64,000 bases of DNA, taken from assembly GCF_001642575.1 (NCBI RefSeq), contig NZ_LXNG01000001.1:62001-126000 (forward strand), written 5' to 3'. This document shows, piece by piece, positions 35,834 to 45,397 of this stretch (position 1 is its first letter; each line of letters begins with the position of its first letter). The notes below the pieces were generated by a model, which did not search any database, had not been told where the DNA came from, and worked only from the letters and a program-made list of their open reading frames with translations. Origin of the DNA: Xanthomonas floridensis (GTDB lineage: Bacteria; Pseudomonadota; Gammaproteobacteria; Xanthomonadales; Xanthomonadaceae). The position numbers and the translations under genes were made by a program.

Positions 35834-36808
35834 ATGAACTCACTCGCTCCTGCAGACACCACGCTTGCCACCCTGGGCGGCCACAGCATGGGCACCACCT
35901 GGAGCGTCAAGCTGGTGGCGCCGCGCAGCCGCGACCTGCATCCGTTGCATGCGCGCATCCAGGCAGCGCTCGACCGCGTGGTCGCACAGATGAGCACCTG
36001 GGACGCGACCTCGGACATCAGCCGCTACAACCGTCTAGCGGCCGGCCACTGGCAGGCCTTGCCCGATGAGTTCCACACCGTGCTGCGCACCGCGCTGGAC
36101 ATTGCCCGGGCCAGCGACGGTGCCTTCGACCCCACCGTCGGGCCGATGGTCGAACTGTGGGGCTTCGGTGCAAGCGCGGGCCGGCGACGGGTGCCATCGC
36201 CCGAGCAGATCGCGCTGGTGAGCCTGCGCTGCGGCTGGCAGCGCCTGGAACTGGATGGCCCGCGTGTCCTGCAACCGGGCGCGGTGGCGCTGGACCTGTC
36301 CGGCATCGCCAAGGGCTATGGCGTGGACTGCGTGCACCACGCCCTGGTACAGGCCGACATCACCAGCGCCTTGATCGATGTCGGCGGCGAACTGTTCGGC
36401 TATGGAAACAAGCCCGATGGAAGCGCCTGGCGCGTGCTGGTCGAATCCGCCCCCGATGAAGACGCCGGTGCGGCGCTGCCACCCCGGGTGCTCACCCTGG
36501 ACGGCGTCGCCGTGGCCACCTCCGGCGACCGCTGGCACCGCTTCGAAAGCGACGGTCTGCGCTACACCCACACCTTCGACCCGCGCACCGGGGCACCGAT
36601 TCCGCACGCGCCCGCCGCGGTCACCGTCCTCGCCGCCGATGCCATGCAGGCCGACGCCTGGGCCACCGCCATGACCGTGCTCGGGACCAACGCCGGGCTT
36701 GCCTACGCGCACAAGGCCGGCCTCGCGGTGCGCTTTCTGACGCGCCACGACGGCAGCCTGCGCGAAGCCATGAGCCCCGCATTCGAGCAGCATCTGGCCG
36801 CCTCATGA
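35834..36808 (+). CDS. apbE: ApbE FAD:protein FMN transferase
   Basis: 324 residues. ApbE attaches FMN from FAD to Thr/Ser of target proteins outside the cytoplasm. Seen are GGHSMGTTW, STWDATSDISRYN, LDLSGIAKGYGVD, DVGGELFGYG and the metal/FAD site THTFDPRTGAPI. No clear signal peptide or lipobox starts at ATG 35834. Longer starts at 35723 and 35798 do not supply one either, so how it reaches the periplasm is unclear. It overlaps the diflavin reductase by ATGA. Confidence 0.93.
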   Translation: MNSLAPADTTLATLGGHSMGTTWSVKLVAPRSRDLHPLHARIQAALDRVVAQMSTWDATSDISRYNRLAAGHWQALPDEFHTVLRTALDIARASDGAFDPTVGPMVELWGFGASAGRRRVPSPEQIALVSLRCGWQRLELDGPRVLQPGAVALDLSGIAKGYGVDCVHHALVQADITSALIDVGGELFGYGNKPDGSAWRVLVESAPDEDAGAALPPRVLTLDGVAVATSGDRWHRFESDGLRYTHTFDPRTGAPIPHAPAAVTVLAADAMQADAWATAMTVLGTNAGLAYAHKAGLAVRFLTRHDGSLREAMSPAFEQHLAAS

Positions 36809-38478
36809 CAGCCGCACGCGCACGGGTCTGGCTGGGGAATGGAGCGTTGCTGATTGCCCTTGCCGCAATCGCTGCATGGCTTGCCAGCCTGCACCAAGGC
36901 GCATGGTGGAGTGCGCCGACGCTGCAGCGCTGGCAGTGGGCAGCACTGAGCATGACCGTGTATGCCGCGGTCTGCGCTGCCATTTTTATCCGTAACCGCC
37001 AGCGGGCCGGCGTGTCGAACGCAGACAGCAGCGGCATGCTCATCGCCTGGGCCAGCCAGACCGGATTTGCCCGCGAGCTTGCCGAGCGCAGCGCGGCCGC
37101 GCTGCAAACAGCCGGCGTCGGCGCGCATGCACTGCCACTGGACGCGGTGGATGCCGATTTACTCGCCCGCGTGCCGCGCCTGCTGTGCATCGTCAGCACC
37201 ACCGGCGAAGGCGACGCACCGGATCATGCACAGGCGGCCGAGCGCCATTGGCTTGCCGGCAATGCGCAGGACCTGGCTGCCGTGCACTACGCGGTCCTGG
37301 CACTGGGCGACCGCCGCTACGCGCAGTTCTGCGCATTCGGCCGTCGCATCGACGCCGGCCTGCAAGCACGCGGCGGCACCCGCCTGTTCGAGCGCATCGA
37401 CGTCGACAACGCCGACCCGCGCGCCTTGCTGCAATGGCAGCAACGGCTGGCGGAACTCACACCGGCGCTGGCAAGCCAGCCAGCGTGGAGCGTGCCGACC
37501 TATGCGATCTGGCAGCTGCGCGAGCGTGTCCATGTCAACCCTGGCAGCGCCGGCGCACCGATCTATCGGCTACGGCTCGTACCCCGCGACGGCGCGCTAC
37601 CGCCGTGGAGCGCTGGCGACATCGCCGAGATCGCCCCGCAGAACGCGCCAGCGCAGGTGGAGGAGTGGTTGCAGCGGCACCGCTGCGATGGCGCGCAGAT
37701 AGTCGATGGCCGTGCGTTGCGCGACTGGCTCGCGGGCGCGCAGCTGCCTGCAGATCCAGACGCAAGTGCGGGTGTATGTGCAGATCCAGCTGTATGCATG
37801 GAGGCAGACGCGAAATCGGATACAGCGATACCACCTGCTGAGCTGGCGGCAATGGTGCCCAACCTGGTCGCGCTGCCGCATCGCGCGTATTCGCTGGCAT
37901 CGATCAGCGAAGAAGGATATGCCGAACTGCTGATCCGCCAGCATCTGCATGACGATGGACGGTTGGGGATCGGCAGCGGCTGGCTGTGCGTCCATGCGCG
38001 TGTGGGTGCCGCAATTACGCTGCGGTTGCGCAGCAACCCGGGGTTCCATCCACCTGCGCCTGGACACCCGATGCTGCTGATCGGCAATGGCACCGGCATC
38101 GCCGGATTGCGCGCACATCTGCGTGCGCGCATTGCCGCCGGCGCACGCGACAACTGGCTGATCTTTGGCGAACGCAATGCCGCACACGATGCGTTGTACG
38201 CCAACGAGCTGCAGCAATGGCAACAGCACGGCTGGATTGCGCGCATGGACCTGGCGTATTCGCGCGACCCCGCCTCCCCAATGCGTTACGTGCAGCACGC
38301 ACTTGCCGCCGCGGCCGAGCCCCTGCGCGAATGGATCGACCGCGGTGCCTGCATCTATCTCTGCGGCAGCCTGCGCGGCATGGCGCCGGAAGTGGACCGC
38401 ACCCTCGACACCATCCTGGGTGCGGCGACCAGGCAGGAGTTGCTGCAAAGCGGGCGCTACCGGCGCGACGTGTATTGA
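36805..38478 (+). CDS. Membrane-anchored diflavin (CPR/sulfite reductase-like) NADPH reductase
   Basis: 557 residues. Two N-terminal transmembrane helices (about 9-29 and 45-64) are followed by a flavodoxin domain (AWASQTGFARELAERSA, STTGEGDAPDH, LALGDRRYAQFC), an FAD domain (HRAYSLASISEEG) and an NADPH-binding domain (GNGTGIAGLRAHL, GSLRGMAPEVD). The flavin domains should face the cytoplasm. It can take electrons from NADPH and hand them to a membrane partner, most plausibly the PepSY protein. A Cys-containing linker (VCADPAVCMEAD) near residue 328 is unusual. Start set by overlap with apbE. Confidence 0.87.
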   Translation: MTAARARVWLGNGALLIALAAIAAWLASLHQGAWWSAPTLQRWQWAALSMTVYAAVCAAIFIRNRQRAGVSNADSSGMLIAWASQTGFARELAERSAAALQTAGVGAHALPLDAVDADLLARVPRLLCIVSTTGEGDAPDHAQAAERHWLAGNAQDLAAVHYAVLALGDRRYAQFCAFGRRIDAGLQARGGTRLFERIDVDNADPRALLQWQQRLAELTPALASQPAWSVPTYAIWQLRERVHVNPGSAGAPIYRLRLVPRDGALPPWSAGDIAEIAPQNAPAQVEEWLQRHRCDGAQIVDGRALRDWLAGAQLPADPDASAGVCADPAVCMEADAKSDTAIPPAELAAMVPNLVALPHRAYSLASISEEGYAELLIRQHLHDDGRLGIGSGWLCVHARVGAAITLRLRSNPGFHPPAPGHPMLLIGNGTGIAGLRAHLRARIAAGARDNWLIFGERNAAHDALYANELQQWQQHGWIARMDLAYSRDPASPMRYVQHALAAAAEPLREWIDRGACIYLCGSLRGMAPEVDRTLDTILGAATRQELLQSGRYRRDVY

Positions 38479-38748
38479 GCAGACGCAGCCAGATTTCAGG
38501 CAGGCGCCCTGATCAAACAGCGGTTTTGCCGGGATCTATCTCGGGGTTGCAACCACGCGCCCTGGATGATTCTTAAGTCGCCTTTCAACACCTGCTACTG
38601 CCAATGTCTTGATGCAGACCAAGAGCAGCCCGCAAAGCGACTGCGCGGCGCGCCAGGTGTGCACGGCCGGCATTCGGACTTCTCACCACCATGCCTGCGC
38701 GTCGGCTACCGAGCGCCGTCTGCACCCACGACGACGGCGCGCTACGCT
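38479..38748. other. Short gap between convergent genes
   Basis: 270 bases between the diflavin reductase and the HutD-like gene. No terminator hairpin with a T tract was found, and no gene. Confidence 0.4.
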
Positions 38749-39636
<888 letters not shown>

Positions 39637-39695
39637 CGGCGCATTGTGCCCGAAGCGCCATACCTAGCGCGGTCTGCCCCGGCTACGTGCACGCT

Positions 39696-39758
39696 GCCGT
39701 TTGCCGTTTGCCGTTTGCCGTTTGCCGTTTGCCGTTTGCCGTTTGCCGTTTGCCGTTT
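39696..39758. repeat. GCCGTTT heptamer tandem repeat, 9 units
   Basis: Nine perfect head-to-tail copies of GCCGTTT, about 60 bases upstream of the HutD-like gene start. No spacers, so it is not a CRISPR array. Confidence 0.97.
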
Positions 39759-39940
39759 GCACGAGCATTCAACACTGCCATGCCATCAGAATCCACGCGG
39801 CTGCAGCAGCATGGAGGCGAAAGCGTCCGCAGCGCATCGACATCTTGCGTGGGCAGATTTCAAGCGCCACTGTCCATGCGCCTTGTCGTGCCTTCCACCA
39901 CGGCAGCATTGCGCTGGGCCCGGCCCAGATCCGCCCAACG

Positions 39941-39979
39941 AAAAACGCCCGGCTGCACATCCAAGTGCAACACCGGGCG
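39941..39979 (-). terminator. Intrinsic terminator for the ComEA-like gene
   Basis: On the minus strand CGCCCGG pairs with CCGGGCG around an inner TGCAC/GTGCA stem, followed by TTTTT. It lies about 100 bases after the ComEA-like stop. Confidence 0.82.
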
Positions 39980-40081
39980 ATTCCACGTCCTTGTCGGCTT
40001 CCAGCCATCCCCCAGACATCCTGTCCAGTTAGGTTGCGGCCACGCATCCTCGCGTCGAACCGTATCTCGGATCCCTTCCCC

Positions 40082-40414
40082 TTAACGCCGTCCCACCGGT
40101 TTCACCGCCGCCCCCTTGGCAGCCTTCTTGGCAGGAGCCATCGTGGCTCCTACTTCGATCAGGTCGCGATTCCGTTCGACCGTCTTGAGTCCGATGCCCT
40201 TGACCAGTGCCAGTTCCTCGGCACTCTTGAAGGGACCGTTTGCCTGACGGTGCTCGACGATTGCCTCGGCTTTTGATCGCCCGACATTCGTCAGCGCCTT
40301 GTCCAATTCCTCAGCAGACGCGGTATTGATATCGACCTTTTCAAGCGCGTACGCATTCGAGGACAACAACAACGCCAGTAGCAGGGACTTCAGGACTACG
40401 GTAAATGACTTCAT
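40082..40414 (-). CDS. ComEA-type helix-hairpin-helix DNA-binding protein
   Basis: 110 residues: a signal peptide (to about residue 23, SNAYA) then one HhH domain (VDINTASAEELDKAL, VGRSKAEAIVEHR, LVKGIGLKTVERN) and a short Lys/Ala tail. This is the form of ComEA found in Gram-negatives, where it binds incoming DNA in the periplasm during transformation. ATG 40414 starts the signal sequence. Single gene with its own terminator. Confidence 0.9.
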   Translation of the reverse strand: MKSFTVVLKSLLLALLLSSNAYALEKVDINTASAEELDKALTNVGRSKAEAIVEHRQANGPFKSAEELALVKGIGLKTVERNRDLIEVGATMAPAKKAAKGAAVKPVGRR

Positions 40415-40613
40415 TGCAACGCTCCTTGTGGCTTGGGTGATGGTCCTAGCCAGCATTCCTGCCGGCGGAGCCAGTGTCCCGCGCCACATGCAGCAATCCT
40501 ATCGCCAACGAACTTTTCACACAGCCGGTGAACTGCGCGCCGCCTTGTAGGGAAATCCCTACCCCATGTCACCGGCGTAGAATGTGCTGCTACGTCACGC
40601 ATTCGGAGCCTCC

Positions 40614-42107
40614 ATGGACAGCGCCAAGATCGACCAATTCATCAGCGACACCTGGGACCGCGAGATCGTCCCGCAACTGGTCGATTACATCCGTATCCCC
40701 AACAAGTCGCCGATGTTCGACGCCGACTGGGTGGCCAATGGCTACATGGAGCAGGCCGTGACCCTGATGGAAACCTGGGCGCGGGCGCAGGCCATCGACG
40801 GCATGCAGGTCGAGGTGGTGCGCCTGGAAGGCCGCACGCCGTTGATCTTCATCGAGATCCCGGCTACCGGCGCCGAATCCGGTGACGACACCGTGCTGTT
40901 GTACGGGCATCTGGACAAGCAGCCGGAGATGACCGGCTGGGATGCCGACCTCGGCCCCTGGGAGCCGGTGTTGCGCGAGGACAAGTTGTACGGCCGCGGT
41001 GGCGCCGACGATGGCTACGCGATCTTCGGTTCGCTGGCCGCGATCCTGGCGCTGCGTACCCAGGGCCTGCCGCATGCGCGTTGCGTGGTGCTGATCGAGG
41101 CCTGCGAAGAGTCCGGCAGCTATGATTTGCCGGCCTATGTAGATCATCTGGCCCAGCGCATCGGCAAGCCGTCGCTGGTGGTCTGCCTGGATTCGGGCTG
41201 CGGCAACTATGAGCAGCTGTGGTGCACCACCTCGTTGCGCGGCCTGACCGGCGGCAACCTGAGCGTGAAGGTGCTGGAAGAAGGCGTGCATTCCGGCGAT
41301 GCCTCCGGCGTGGTGCCGTCCAGCTTCCGCCTGCTGCGCCAGCTGCTGTCGCGCATCGAAGACGAAGCCACCGGCCGCATCCTGCTCGACGGCCTGCATG
41401 TGGAGGTGCCCGCCGAGCGGCTGACCCAGGCCAAGGCGGCCGCCGCGACGCTGGATACCGCGATCTTCGACAAGTTCCCGATGGTCGATGGGTTGGTACC
41501 GATGCACGAGGATCTGACCGAGCTGGTGTTGAACCGGACCTGGCGGCCGGCGCTGTCGATCACCGGGGTGGATGGCATGCCGCCGCTGGCCTCGGCTGGC
41601 AACGTGCTGCGCCCGCACACCGCGGTGAAGCTCTCGCTGCGGTTGCCGCCGACGGCGGACGGCAAGGCTTGCGGCGAACTGCTCAAGGCTGCTCTGCTGC
41701 GCGACCCACCCAATGGCGCACAGGTGAGCCTGGAGCTGGAAAAGGCCTCGTCCGGGTGGAATGCGCCGGAGATGGCCCCGTGGCTGACAAAGGCCATCGA
41801 CGACGCCAGTCAGGCGTTCTTCGCCAAACCGGCGATGTACATGGGCGAAGGCGGCTCGATCCCGTTCATGGGCATGCTCGGCGAGAAGTTCCCGGGCGCG
41901 CAGTTCATGATCACCGGCGTGCTGGGGCCGCATTCCAATGCGCATGGGCCGAACGAGTTCCTGCACATCCCGATGGGCAAGCGGGTGACGGCCTGCGTCT
42001 CGAAGGTGATCGCCGAGCATCACGCCGCCTGCCTGCGCGGGGAAACCAGCGGCTCGCCGGTGGCTGCCGATAGCGGCACCCGGCATGGTGGGCACGGCTG
42101 CTGCTGA
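40614..42107 (+). CDS. M20-family metallopeptidase
   Basis: 497 residues. The dinuclear zinc site is visible: YGHLDKQPE, GRGGADDGYA, EACEESGSYD, and the late histidine in GPHSNAHGPNE. An interrupting dimerisation domain lies near residues 215-370. It belongs to the dipeptidase/carboxypeptidase side of the family (ArgE/DapE/CPG2); the substrate is unknown. ATG 40614 has CGGAG upstream. Single gene. Confidence 0.9.
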   Translation: MDSAKIDQFISDTWDREIVPQLVDYIRIPNKSPMFDADWVANGYMEQAVTLMETWARAQAIDGMQVEVVRLEGRTPLIFIEIPATGAESGDDTVLLYGHLDKQPEMTGWDADLGPWEPVLREDKLYGRGGADDGYAIFGSLAAILALRTQGLPHARCVVLIEACEESGSYDLPAYVDHLAQRIGKPSLVVCLDSGCGNYEQLWCTTSLRGLTGGNLSVKVLEEGVHSGDASGVVPSSFRLLRQLLSRIEDEATGRILLDGLHVEVPAERLTQAKAAAATLDTAIFDKFPMVDGLVPMHEDLTELVLNRTWRPALSITGVDGMPPLASAGNVLRPHTAVKLSLRLPPTADGKACGELLKAALLRDPPNGAQVSLELEKASSGWNAPEMAPWLTKAIDDASQAFFAKPAMYMGEGGSIPFMGMLGEKFPGAQFMITGVLGPHSNAHGPNEFLHIPMGKRVTACVSKVIAEHHAACLRGETSGSPVAADSGTRHGGHGCC

Positions 42108-42824
42108 GTCCCGGGGTTGGGCCTTGCATGCGGTTGGGTGCGAGGGTCATCGATTGAGCTGTGTTGTTCGGGGCTTGGGTGAGAGGTCGTTGGGCTTGGA
42201 TTGGCTGGCGGCCGTACCCTCACCCCAACCCCTGTCCCGGCGGGAGAGCGGCTTGTGGTCGGTGTTTGGCTGTTTGTCCGATTTGCCGTCGTCTTCCGGG
42301 CGGCCATCGCCGTCCTGTCTCGCTGAGTGCAGATAGCGCTTATCGCATTGGCGGTGTGTTCGGTGTCGCCCTGTCTGGAAGGAGTTCAAGTGTCGCCCTG
42401 CCGGATGAGGGACTCACTGTCGGCACTCCATTCGTTGCCTCGCGTGCGCCGTTGTTCCGTATGCACGTGGCTGGTGAACAGCCGCCACCGCAGGCTCGGG
42501 TAGATCACCGGTATTGGCTGGGCGTCGGCGGCCGGCGCCGCCTCCAGGCAGCCTGCAATGGCTCCCCGCCTTCCTTTGCCCTGCATAGGCAATGTTGCCG
42601 TCGTACCGCCCATCTGCTGAATGCTGGAGCCCGGGCGGTCACCGCCGAACCAGTGGTAACGCCGTAAAGGAGGTGGCGCCTTCCCTGCGGCGTCGCTGGT
42701 GCCGTGCGGCGCGGACCACAGCTTGCAGCGAGTGCCTTATCAAGGTCGCCAGCATTGGGCGCGCAGCGCGGGTGGTAGGCATCCGAAATGCTAGTCTGCC
42801 GATCCCGTTCGCTCTGGTGCTGCG
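42108..42824. other. Long intergenic gap
   Basis: 717 bases. It contains a relic of the CCCTCACCCCAACCCC hairpin repeat at 42213-42251. The several open frames found on both strands overlap each other and lack family features. No RNA gene recognised. Confidence 0.4.
42213..42251. repeat. Relic of the hairpin repeat family
   Basis: CCCTCACCCCAACCCCTGTC followed by GGCGGGAGAG matches the right half of the element at 24420-24546. Confidence 0.75.
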
Positions 42825-43097
42825 ATGAACACATTGTTTGGTAGCGACAGCTGGCTCTACGTCCTGCTCGTCGGATTTGTGGTCGGGTTGCTGGCACGTT
42901 TCATCACGCCCGGCACGCAGCGTCTGGGGTGCCTGCTGACCATCGTGCTGGGCATTGCCGGTGCGGTGGTGGCGAGCTGGTTCGGCCGGTACATGGGGTG
43001 GTACCGCCCAGGCGAACCCGCCGGATTTCTGGGCGCGCTGCTCGGCGCCATCGCCATCCTTGCGCTGCTGCGGCTGTTCAGCGGCAGCAAGCGCTGA
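42825..43097 (+). CDS. GlsB/YeaQ/YmgE-family membrane protein
   Basis: 90 residues with three hydrophobic helices and the family glycines (VGFVVGLLARFITPG, LGIAGAVVASWFGRYMG, GFLGALLGAIAIL). Formerly called transglycosylase-associated. Stress-induced in several bacteria, function unknown. It lies 39 bases before amgK, perhaps in the same transcript. Confidence 0.87.
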   Translation: MNTLFGSDSWLYVLLVGFVVGLLARFITPGTQRLGCLLTIVLGIAGAVVASWFGRYMGWYRPGEPAGFLGALLGAIAILALLRLFSGSKR

Positions 43098-43136
43098 GCG
43101 CCGCGTGTCCATCACTTCACTACTCAGCAACGAACC

Positions 43137-44156
43137 ATGACGTCTTCGCCTTCAGAGACCGCGCGCGACGCGCTTCGCCTGCAATGGGCGCGCCACGCGC
43201 TCGACGATCCGCATGCCAGCCTGCACCGCGCGTCGGTCGACGCGGGGTTTCGCAGCTATTGGCGCACCCACGGGCGCGGCGCGGATCGCATCCTGATGGA
43301 TGCGCCGCCGGAGCTGGAAAACGTGGCGCCGTGGCTGCGGATGCAGGCCTTGCTGGATGCGCATGGCGTGCGCGTACCGCAGGTGCTTGCGCAGGATCTG
43401 CAGACCGGCTTCCTGCTGCTGGAAGACCTTGGCGTGCCGACGTTGGCACAGGTGCTCACCGAGGCCAATGCCGACGCACTGCTGGACCAGGCAATCGCGC
43501 AACTGCTGTTGCTGCAGCGCATTCCGCCGCCCGCCGAGAGCGGCAGCTTCGGCGAGGCCTTGCTGCAACGCGATGCCGGATTGTTCGAGGAATGGTTCCT
43601 GGGCCACCACCTGGGCGTGCAGCTGAGTTGCGCGCATGCTGAGCAGTTGCAGCTGGTGCAGCGCCGCCTGATGGACAACGCGCTGGCGCAGCCACGCGTG
43701 TTCACCCATCGCGATTTCATGCCGCGCAACCTGATGCCGGTATCCGATGGCCCGGCGGTGCTGGATTTCCAGGACTGCGTAATCGGCCCGATCGCCTACG
43801 ATCCGATCAGCCTGTTCAAGGACACCTCGGTGAGCTGGCCCATCGCCCGCGTGGACGGCTGGCTGGAGCGTTACCACGCGCGCGCTATTGCGGCCGGATT
43901 GCCGGTTCCGCCACTGGCGCAGTTCCTGCGCGATGCGGACTGGATGGGCGTGCAGCGGCACCTGAAGAATCTGGGCATCTTCTCGCGCCTGAGCCATCGC
44001 GATGGCAAGCACTGGTATCTGGACAACGTGCCGCGCTTCATCGCCTACCTGGATGAGGTGCTGCCGCGCTACGCCGAGCTGGCACCATTGATCGGCATCC
44101 TGGACGAGGTGATCAAGCCCGCCCTGGCCGCGCGGACGTCGCAGGCCACGCCATGA
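43137..44156 (+). CDS. amgK: N-acetylmuramate/N-acetylglucosamine kinase AmgK
   Basis: 339 residues, aminoglycoside phosphotransferase fold. The catalytic loop is FTHRDFMPRNLMP and the metal site VLDFQDCVIGP. With MurU directly after it (ATGA overlap), it is very likely to be AmgK, which phosphorylates MurNAc and GlcNAc at the anomeric carbon in the cell wall recycling route of Pseudomonas and Xanthomonas. This route bypasses MurA and gives intrinsic fosfomycin tolerance in Pseudomonas. Confidence 0.9.
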   Translation: MTSSPSETARDALRLQWARHALDDPHASLHRASVDAGFRSYWRTHGRGADRILMDAPPELENVAPWLRMQALLDAHGVRVPQVLAQDLQTGFLLLEDLGVPTLAQVLTEANADALLDQAIAQLLLLQRIPPPAESGSFGEALLQRDAGLFEEWFLGHHLGVQLSCAHAEQLQLVQRRLMDNALAQPRVFTHRDFMPRNLMPVSDGPAVLDFQDCVIGPIAYDPISLFKDTSVSWPIARVDGWLERYHARAIAAGLPVPPLAQFLRDADWMGVQRHLKNLGIFSRLSHRDGKHWYLDNVPRFIAYLDEVLPRYAELAPLIGILDEVIKPALAARTSQATP

Positions 44157-44863
44157 AGGCGCTGATCTTTGCCGCAGGATTCGGCGAGCGCATGCGTCCG
44201 CTGACCGAGCGCACACCCAAGCCCTTGCTGTCGGTCGGTGGCACACCGCTGATCGTCTGGCACCTGCACAAACTCGCCGCACTGGGCGTGGCCGAGGTGG
44301 TGATCAATACCTCCTGGCTGGCCGAGCAATTTCCGCAGGTGTTGGGAGACGGCAGTGCGTTCGGCCTGCGCCTGACCTATTCCTTCGAAGGCGCCACACC
44401 ACTGGAGACCGGCGGCGGCATGCTGCATGCGTTGCCGCTGCTGGGCGATGCGCCGTTCCTGCTGGTGAACGGCGATATCTGGAGCGACTTCGATTTTGCG
44501 CGCCTGTCCGACGAACCAGCCGGGCTGGCGCAGTTGGTGCTGGTCGACAAGCCTGCCTATGCGGCCCACCCCGACTTTGCCCTGGAGGCCGACGGCAAGG
44601 TGCGCGCCGATCTGCCAGCAACCCACACGTACGCCGGTATCGGTATGTACCTGCCGGCACTGCTGGGTGACTGGCAATCGGTGATCGGGCCATTGCCTGA
44701 GCAGGCCGGCGCGGCGCCACGGTTCGCTTTGGCGCCGATCCTGCGCGCGCAGATGGCACAGGGTCTGGTCGATGGTCTTTATCACGGCGGCCGCTGGACC
44801 GATGTGGGGACGCCACAGCGGCTGGCAGAACTGGACGAGCAGTTGGGAGCTGGCACGCGGTAA
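44153..44863 (+). CDS. murU: N-acetylmuramate-1-phosphate uridylyltransferase MurU
   Basis: 236 residues of the sugar-1-phosphate nucleotidyltransferase family. KALIFAAGFGERMRPLTER and TPKPLLSVGG form the nucleotide loop; VNGDIWSDFDF holds the metal aspartate. It makes UDP-MurNAc from MurNAc-1-phosphate, completing the AmgK-MurU shunt. Start set by overlap with amgK. Confidence 0.9.
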   Translation: MKALIFAAGFGERMRPLTERTPKPLLSVGGTPLIVWHLHKLAALGVAEVVINTSWLAEQFPQVLGDGSAFGLRLTYSFEGATPLETGGGMLHALPLLGDAPFLLVNGDIWSDFDFARLSDEPAGLAQLVLVDKPAYAAHPDFALEADGKVRADLPATHTYAGIGMYLPALLGDWQSVIGPLPEQAGAAPRFALAPILRAQMAQGLVDGLYHGGRWTDVGTPQRLAELDEQLGAGTR

Positions 44864-45397
44864 TCGCAAGCACCTGGCGCTTAGACCTGGCGCGTGAGCT
44901 TGGCGCGTGAGCTAAGTGCCTGCGCTTGTATCTCGCCGGTTGGCCCCGCCGCAAGGCACCAACTCCCAAGATGCAAAAAAATCGCTGTTCCCAGCGTTAG
45001 ATGGGCCGTGTAACCAAGAGCCGCTGATAGAACGTGGCGTTGGGTGGACTGCGCGCCCAGAACCAGAGGACGAATGTCCATTCCGATTCTGATCTCGAGC
45101 CGCGCCGGCCTGACGGCCGCGCAGTCGTCCTGTTAGCTGGGTTTTCGCTCGCCAGGACTCGTCGAACCACCCTCGACGTTTTCTTCGCGTGGCGAACCGT
45201 ATCCGAATCGCGCGAGCAGACCACGAGGCTGGTGCCGGCGTCGGACGTGCCGAGCCCGGGATTCTTGCCGCGGAAAACCAAACGCGTAATGGCTACGGTC
45301 TGCTGCCTGGCGGCTAGCACCAGGCATGCACTGCGCGCCACCGAGCAGCAGCGCCGCGTCCAGTGCAACGTCCAGCGGGTCCCGGATCTTGGGCGCC
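44864..45397. other. Gap between murU and hda
   Basis: 534 bases. A 13-base direct repeat (TGGCGCGTGAGCT) occurs twice near 44887-44912. The base composition is less GC-rich than the flanks and there is no convincing gene; a decayed insertion is possible but unproven. Confidence 0.4.

Larger units (their letters stand above)
39637..40081. other. Gap with heptamer array and terminator
   Basis: 445 bases between the divergent HutD-like gene start and the ComEA-like gene end. It holds the GCCGTTT array and the terminator listed below. No gene seen. Confidence 0.5.

Noticed and set aside
39696..39758. Regular repeats resembling a CRISPR array
   Set aside because: The 7-base units are directly adjacent with no spacers and no cas genes are present.
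42639..43130. Minus-strand frame across the GlsB-type gene and the preceding gap
   Set aside because: It covers a recognised gene on the other strand and has no motif.
44985..45145. Possible integron attC site (GTTAGAT-like cores near 44992 and 45129)
   Set aside because: The core sequences do not fit the inverse-core pairing needed, and no cassette gene or integrase is near.
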